From Chloroflexota bacterium (lineage in GTDB: Bacteria > Chloroflexota > Anaerolineae > UBA3071), in assembly GCA_014383605.1 (NCBI GenBank), contig JACNHM010000226.1, positions 2,482 to 14,228 on the forward strand: 11,747 nucleotides of DNA, written 5' to 3'. A program made the translations under genes and the position numbers. The notes under the pieces were generated by a model that was given only the letters and a program-made list of their open reading frames with translations, made no database searches and was not told where the DNA came from. Positions 8,391 through 11,747 of this stretch are shown piece by piece (the first letter of the stretch is position 1; every line of letters begins with the position of its first letter).

Positions 8391-9053
8391 GCTGAGGTCA
8401 TGGGGCAGATACTTGCGCATGAACAGGAAGTCACCGGCGATGAGATCGGCCTGCGCCCAGGTGCGCTGGAACTTGGGCTGAGGTTCCTCCCCACCACTGC
8501 CGTAGAAGAGCAGGCTCATGGGGAAGTAGCTGACGATAGGCAAAAGCAGCCGAGCCACCTTGCAGAAGCGGTCCAGTCCCCGTATGGCGATGGGGATGCC
8601 CAGGGCGACCATGAGGTCGCCGTAGACCACCTCGTCGGATACGTCTTCCACAGCCCGGGCCAGGCCCAGGCGATCCACAGCCACCGGGATGAAGGCGCGG
8701 CGGAAGTGAGGCACGCCGCCCAGCGCCGGCTCGGCCAGCTCGAACACGCGCCGCTCCAGCGTGTTGTGCTTCAGCCCGCGGCCATCAACCACAGGCGTGC
8801 GGTGCACGTCCTGCACCAGCTTCAGCGCGGCGTGAATGGGGTATTCCCGACCACCCAGGCGGAAGTACAGGTCCACGCCGCCCACAGCCAGGGCATCCAC
8901 CTGGCCGTCCAGCTCGGCGAACAGGCGGCGGGCTTTCTGCGCGTCGCCATCGGTGCCGATACGCTCGACAATGATGGGCTCGCCTTGGAAATGGACGACG
9001 ACTCGCCTGTCACGCGTGGAACTTCCCAGGCTCACGCTGACGGCCCTTTTCAA
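8151..9053 (-). CDS. Protein of the family annotated as quinate 5-dehydrogenase
   Basis: A 300-residue protein starting at TTG 9053-9051 after an AGGGGG ribosome binding site. Its opening (MKRAVSVSLGSSTRDRRVVV), the IGTDGD motif (32-37), VDALAVGGVDLY (52-63), TPVVDGRGLKHNTLERR (87-103) and C-terminal TVVTNTTTEANIELL are those of a conserved family in Firmicutes and Chloroflexota that databases often call quinate 5-dehydrogenase. I know of no biochemical support for that name, and no shikimate or quinate genes are present here. It sits 12 bp downstream of the preceding gene. Its last 76 codons are duplicated at 6220-6462. Confidence 0.8.
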   Translation of the reverse strand: MKRAVSVSLGSSTRDRRVVVHFQGEPIIVERIGTDGDAQKARRLFAELDGQVDALAVGGVDLYFRLGGREYPIHAALKLVQDVHRTPVVDGRGLKHNTLERRVFELAEPALGGVPHFRRAFIPVAVDRLGLARAVEDVSDEVVYGDLMVALGIPIAIRGLDRFCKVARLLLPIVSYFPMSLLFYGSGGEEPQPKFQRTWAQADLIAGDFLFMRKYLPHDLSGKTVVTNTTTEANIELLRQRGVRLVITTTPCYEGRTFGTNMMEAALTAYAGQGRPLSDAELNALIDDLDIRPSVHRLNE

Positions 9054-9065
9054 AAGATACCCCCT

Positions 9066-9617
9066 TTACTCGGCCAGCAGCTCAGCCAATGGCTCTCGCA
9101 GTTCCTTGGGTATCACAGCCACGCCGTAGTTGCGGCCTTCGAGGCCCACTTTGCCCACGAAGAGCAGCCCCCGCACCCGCAACTGGCCGAGCGGGGAGAC
9201 GGGCGGCTCGTTCTCGCCCCAGAACCAGCCCACATCGTCCATCGTGCCGAAGCGGCGGGTCAGTTGGCCCAGCTTCACCCAGCCGCCCTGCTCCAGCACG
9301 TAGCTCAGGGCTTGCCGGCTGGCGGCGGGCAGCGGTTTCAGCACCTGGCGCAGTTTGGACAGGTCGGTGAGGTGATCCTGAATGGCGTCCCCCTTCTTTT
9401 TCTTGGCCCGCAGCGCTTTGGGGTCCAATCCCAGTTGTTTGCAGATGCCGTTGATCCACGGGGACGGGCACTTGTTCAGCGCCGCCGAAAGCTTGCTGTT
9501 CAGATTGATGGGCTTGTTCTCTTGCTCCTTACGCCAATCGCTGGTGATTCGGCCCATCAGCAAATCGGGGGTGACCAAGAACAGCGAGGCCCAATCATCA
9601 TCTTGCCAATCGCTCAT
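9066..9617 (-). CDS. Hypothetical protein with winged-helix-like C-terminal half
   Basis: I do not recognise this 183-residue protein with certainty. The ATG at 9617 follows GGAGG at about 8 nt; starts further upstream have no ribosome binding site. The N-terminus is acidic (MSDWQDDDWASLF), followed by a lysine-rich segment (KALRAKKKKGDA, about 68-79). The C-terminal half (LPAASRQALSYVLEQGGWVKLGQLTRRFG, then PPVSPLGQLRVRGLLFVGKVGLEGRNYGVAVIP) looks like a winged helix: helices, then a beta wing, similar to the N-terminal domain of XPB/Ssl2-like helicases. This may indicate nucleic-acid binding. It is followed after 12 bp by the quinate-dehydrogenase-like gene, so the two are probably one transcript. 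Confidence 0.65.
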   Translation of the reverse strand: MSDWQDDDWASLFLVTPDLLMGRITSDWRKEQENKPINLNSKLSAALNKCPSPWINGICKQLGLDPKALRAKKKKGDAIQDHLTDLSKLRQVLKPLPAASRQALSYVLEQGGWVKLGQLTRRFGTMDDVGWFWGENEPPVSPLGQLRVRGLLFVGKVGLEGRNYGVAVIPKELREPLAELLAE

Positions 9618-9732
9618 GTTTTTCTCCTCCCAATGCATCTCGCGCGATCCTGCCTCCTGCCAGCGGTTCGCGCATGGTGACCGTTCAGCTCTGGCCCAAC
9701 TGTCGGGCATCTCGGTTGGCACGGCCAAGTTT

Positions 9733-11223
9733 CTATAAGATGTGCAATTCGCAGACTTTGCGGAAATGGTAGCCGTAAATGGCCAGCGTGACGGCCAGCG
9801 GCAGCAACTTGGGGCGGCGCAGAAGGGTCCAGAACAGGAGCTTCCAGTAATGGACACGCTCCTTGCCCACGATGCCCAGGTGGTAGATGGAACGGAAGAA
9901 GGCCAGGACGTACTCAAGGATGTAGCCGAAGTCCAGTGGGACTTTGATTCTGGGCGGCTCGTATTCTCGCAAGAAAGTCTTGACACGTTGGTAGTAAGGC
10001 CCGACGGAGTAGATATGCTCCATTATCCTCTTGTATCCTTCGCGCAACGTGTCAAGGTTCATATTGGGAACGAAGTTTGTTGTGCCATCCACGTTGTCCC
10101 CCGACATGCGGCTGAGCAAGCGGCCCTCTCGCTTCAGCCGTTCGTAGAGCTTCGTGCCCGGCGGGGCTTGCAGCAAACCCACCATCGCTGTCACAATGCC
10201 GCTTTTCTGGATGAAGTCAATCTGCCGCTGGAAGATGGAAGGTGTATCGCTGTCAAAACCGACGATGAAGCCTCCCTGCACCTGCAATCCGGCTCGCTGG
10301 AGGCGTTTCACGTCTTCGATGAGATCACGGTTCTGGTTCTGCTTCTTGTTGCATTCGGCCAGGCTGTCCTCATCCGGCGTCTCGATGCCGATAAAGACCG
10401 AGTTGAACCCCGCCTCAACCATCATCTGCATCAAGTCAGCGTCGTCGGCCAGATTGATGGAGACCTCGGTGTTGAACGGTATCCCCTTCTTGTGTTTCTG
10501 CCATTCTATCAGCGCAGGCAGCAGCTCGGTCTTGAGACACCTTCTGTTCCCGATGAAGTTGTCATCCACGAAGAAGACACCCCCACGCCACCCCAGGTTG
10601 TAGAGGCTATCCAACTCGGCGATGATCTGCTCGGCGCTCTTGGTGCGTGGCCGGTGACCAAACAACGCTGTCACGTTGCAGAACTCGCAGTCGTAGGGGC
10701 AGCCGCGGGAGAACTGGATGGCCATCGAGGCGTAACGCTTCAGATCCGCCAGCTTCCACAGAGGAACCGGAGTCTTCCGGAGATCAGGGAACTCGGATGT
10801 CGCGTAGGCTCGCCTGGCGCACCCCTGCTCCAGATCCGCCAGAAAGGGGGGCAGGGTCAGTTCGGCTTCATTGAGCACGAAATGATCAACCTCCTCGAAG
10901 TATTCGTGCTCACTGGCGAAGAGCGGTCCTCCGGCGACAACCTTGAGGCCTGTCTCTTTGCAGCGAGCGATGATTTGACGTGCCGATTCCCTTTGCACCG
11001 TCATACCGCTGATGAAGGCATAGTCAGCCCAGGCCAGGTCTTCCTCAGTAAGCTTCGCCACATTGACGTCAACCAGGCGCTTGGGCCATTCTGGCGGCAG
11101 CATGGCGGCAACGGTCAACAGGCCCAGCGGTGGCGAGGAGGCCTTCTTGCGTATGAACTTGAGCGCGTGTTTGAAACTCCAGAATGTATCCGGAAACTCC
11201 GGATAGATCAGCAGAACGTTCAT
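9733..11223 (-). CDS. B12-binding-domain radical SAM protein (DUF4070 type)
   Basis: A 496-residue protein. Residues 1-135 form a B12-binding-type Rossmann domain (MNVLLIYPEFPDTFWSFKHA, PPLGLLTVAAMLP, VVAGGP at 95-100) without the DxHxxG cobalt-ligating motif. SRGCPYDCEFC (172-182) carries the radical SAM cluster cysteines C175, C179 and C182 in CX3CX2C spacing; VFFVDDNFIGN and FIGIETPDEDSL follow in the TIM barrel. The C-terminal part (about 355-490) fits DUF4070. Family members include hopanoid-modifying methylases such as HpnP, but the family is broad and the substrate cannot be told from sequence. The C-terminal helices may associate with the membrane. The ATG at 11223 has only a weak AAGG site. 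A 115-bp gap (9618-9732) separates it from the next gene; I see nothing coding in that gap. Confidence 0.88.
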   Translation of the reverse strand: MNVLLIYPEFPDTFWSFKHALKFIRKKASSPPLGLLTVAAMLPPEWPKRLVDVNVAKLTEEDLAWADYAFISGMTVQRESARQIIARCKETGLKVVAGGPLFASEHEYFEEVDHFVLNEAELTLPPFLADLEQGCARRAYATSEFPDLRKTPVPLWKLADLKRYASMAIQFSRGCPYDCEFCNVTALFGHRPRTKSAEQIIAELDSLYNLGWRGGVFFVDDNFIGNRRCLKTELLPALIEWQKHKKGIPFNTEVSINLADDADLMQMMVEAGFNSVFIGIETPDEDSLAECNKKQNQNRDLIEDVKRLQRAGLQVQGGFIVGFDSDTPSIFQRQIDFIQKSGIVTAMVGLLQAPPGTKLYERLKREGRLLSRMSGDNVDGTTNFVPNMNLDTLREGYKRIMEHIYSVGPYYQRVKTFLREYEPPRIKVPLDFGYILEYVLAFFRSIYHLGIVGKERVHYWKLLFWTLLRRPKLLPLAVTLAIYGYHFRKVCELHIL

Positions 11224-11335
11224 TAACCTTCTTCCCTTCTTGCGTCCGTAGAGTGGTATGGTCTTAGTGAATCACAGAAGCTCGCCGTGGACGTGACTGT
11301 CCCCGGCGACTTTCGCCCGACACCGAATGGACCCG

Positions 11336-11365
11336 TCCGCGGTATCCGCGTTTGTCCGCGTCCGG
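11336..11365. repeat. Short TCCGCG-type tandem repeat in the intergenic gap
   Basis: TCCGCG recurs at a spacing of about 10 bp (TCCGCGGTA, TCCGCGTTT, GTCCGCGTC) in the 174-bp gap between the LiaF-like stop (11398) and the radical SAM start (11223). Beyond this and a weak CGGCG/CGCCG hairpin (11363-11377), the gap holds no gene, and no convincing promoter or terminator was found. Confidence 0.6.
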
Positions 11366-11397
11366 CGGTGTTCGCCGTTACCCGTTTGGCGCTCGTT

Positions 11398-11747
11398 CTA
11401 CGCCTGCACCGCCCTCACATCGGCGATGAAGGAGATCGTCTCCACGTGCACCTTGCGCTCGGCGCTCTCGTAGTCGTCGCTGGTTACGTGCGAGGGGATC
11501 ACGAAACCACCCTTCTTCTTGCCCAACACGCGGGTATCGTTGATGAAGCCCATGGAGGAGGCGGACACGCCCACGCCTTGCGGCACCAGCAGCCGGACAT
11601 TGCTGATGAAGGCAAAGACGCGGATGTGTGCCTCGCCTGGGGGTATCTCCGCCTGGGTCATATCCAGCCTCACGTCGCCGATGAAGAGCCAGATCTCCTC
11701 GTCGGCCACCTGCCAGGCCCCGCTGCGGCGGATGGGGCCGAAGATCC
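11398..11747 (-). CDS. LiaF-like cell-envelope-response protein, C-terminal part (partial, 5' end beyond window)
   Basis: The frame is open through the right edge, giving IFGPIRRSGAWQV directly before VADEEIWLFIGDVRLDMTQAEIPPGEAHIRV, so the GTG at 11709 is internal. The repeated pattern of a short strand followed by FI(G/A/S)(D/N)VR (FIGDVRLD, FISNVRLLVP, FINDTRVLG, FIADVRAVQA) is the beta-repeat signature of the LiaF/DUF2154 C-terminal domain. In Firmicutes, LiaF restrains the LiaRS envelope-stress system; in other phyla the function is less clear. An N-terminal membrane part and, possibly, a sensor kinase gene would lie to the right of the window. The frame ends 174 bp before the radical SAM gene. 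Confidence 0.8.
   Translation of the reverse strand, partial: IFGPIRRSGAWQVADEEIWLFIGDVRLDMTQAEIPPGEAHIRVFAFISNVRLLVPQGVGVSASSMGFINDTRVLGKKKGGFVIPSHVTSDDYESAERKVHVETISFIADVRAVQA

Noticed and set aside
8037..9680. Long plus-strand open frame across several minus-strand genes
   Set aside because: It crosses gene boundaries and lacks domains; the opposite strand holds well-supported genes.
10693..10704. GTAGGGGCAGCC, like the foot and stem of the REP hairpins
   Set aside because: No complementary stem or CTTGC loop follows, and it lies in the conserved cysteine motif of the radical SAM gene.
9742..11226. Long plus-strand open frame opposite the radical SAM gene
   Set aside because: It mirrors the well-supported minus-strand gene; the translation has no recognisable motif, as expected in high-GC DNA.
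11363..11377. CGGCG-GTGTT-CGCCG hairpin after the LiaF-like gene as a terminator
   Set aside because: The stem is only 5 bp and no T-run follows on the minus strand.

Overview
The window reads as a high-GC bacterial chromosome segment, most likely from a Chloroflexota lineage (Anaerolineae/Caldilineae-like). That placement is inferred from gene content and from the kinds of short repeats present, not from a marker gene. Every gene I can support lies on the minus strand, so the window is described in transcription order, from high to low coordinates.

Right part (11747-8151): a partial LiaF-like envelope-stress protein, then a radical SAM protein with a B12-binding-type N-terminus, a small winged-helix-like unknown, and a protein of the family annotated as quinate 5-dehydrogenase. 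The last two are only 12 bp apart and probably co-transcribed.

Middle accessory part (8147-5377): a DUF559/Vsr-type nuclease-like gene and an AbiEi-like gene form a two-gene unit. This unit is bracketed by a 243-bp direct repeat (8148-8390 and 6220-6462, 11 mismatches, no gaps). The repeat is the 3' end of the quinate-dehydrogenase-like gene, so the pair looks like an inserted cassette that preserved the gene end it entered. Next comes a REP-associated tyrosine transposase (RAYT) whose coding sequence contains five GTAG-footed hairpins arranged in a 90-bp, in-frame tandem repeat. These appear to be copies of the REP/REPIN elements that such enzymes act on.

Left part (5380-1): the transposase stop overlaps, as ATGA, the start of a 1261-residue fusion protein. 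That protein has a multi-pass GT-C/GT39-type glycosyltransferase, then two PA14 domains, a proline-rich linker and a six-bladed NHL propeller. Two short tandem repeats whose unit length is not a multiple of three (7-mer and 8-mer) lie inside its coding sequence, in loops between membrane helices. After it comes sucC (succinyl-CoA synthetase beta subunit) without sucD beside it. The window ends in a partial Phd/YefM antitoxin gene with a consensus sigma70 promoter and a palindromic operator-like site.

The most notable observations are the direct-repeat-flanked nuclease/AbiEi-like cassette, the transposase carrying REPIN-like hairpins inside its own gene, and the glycosyltransferase with potential phase-variable repeats. 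Family assignments come from reading the sequence alone; no database search was possible.
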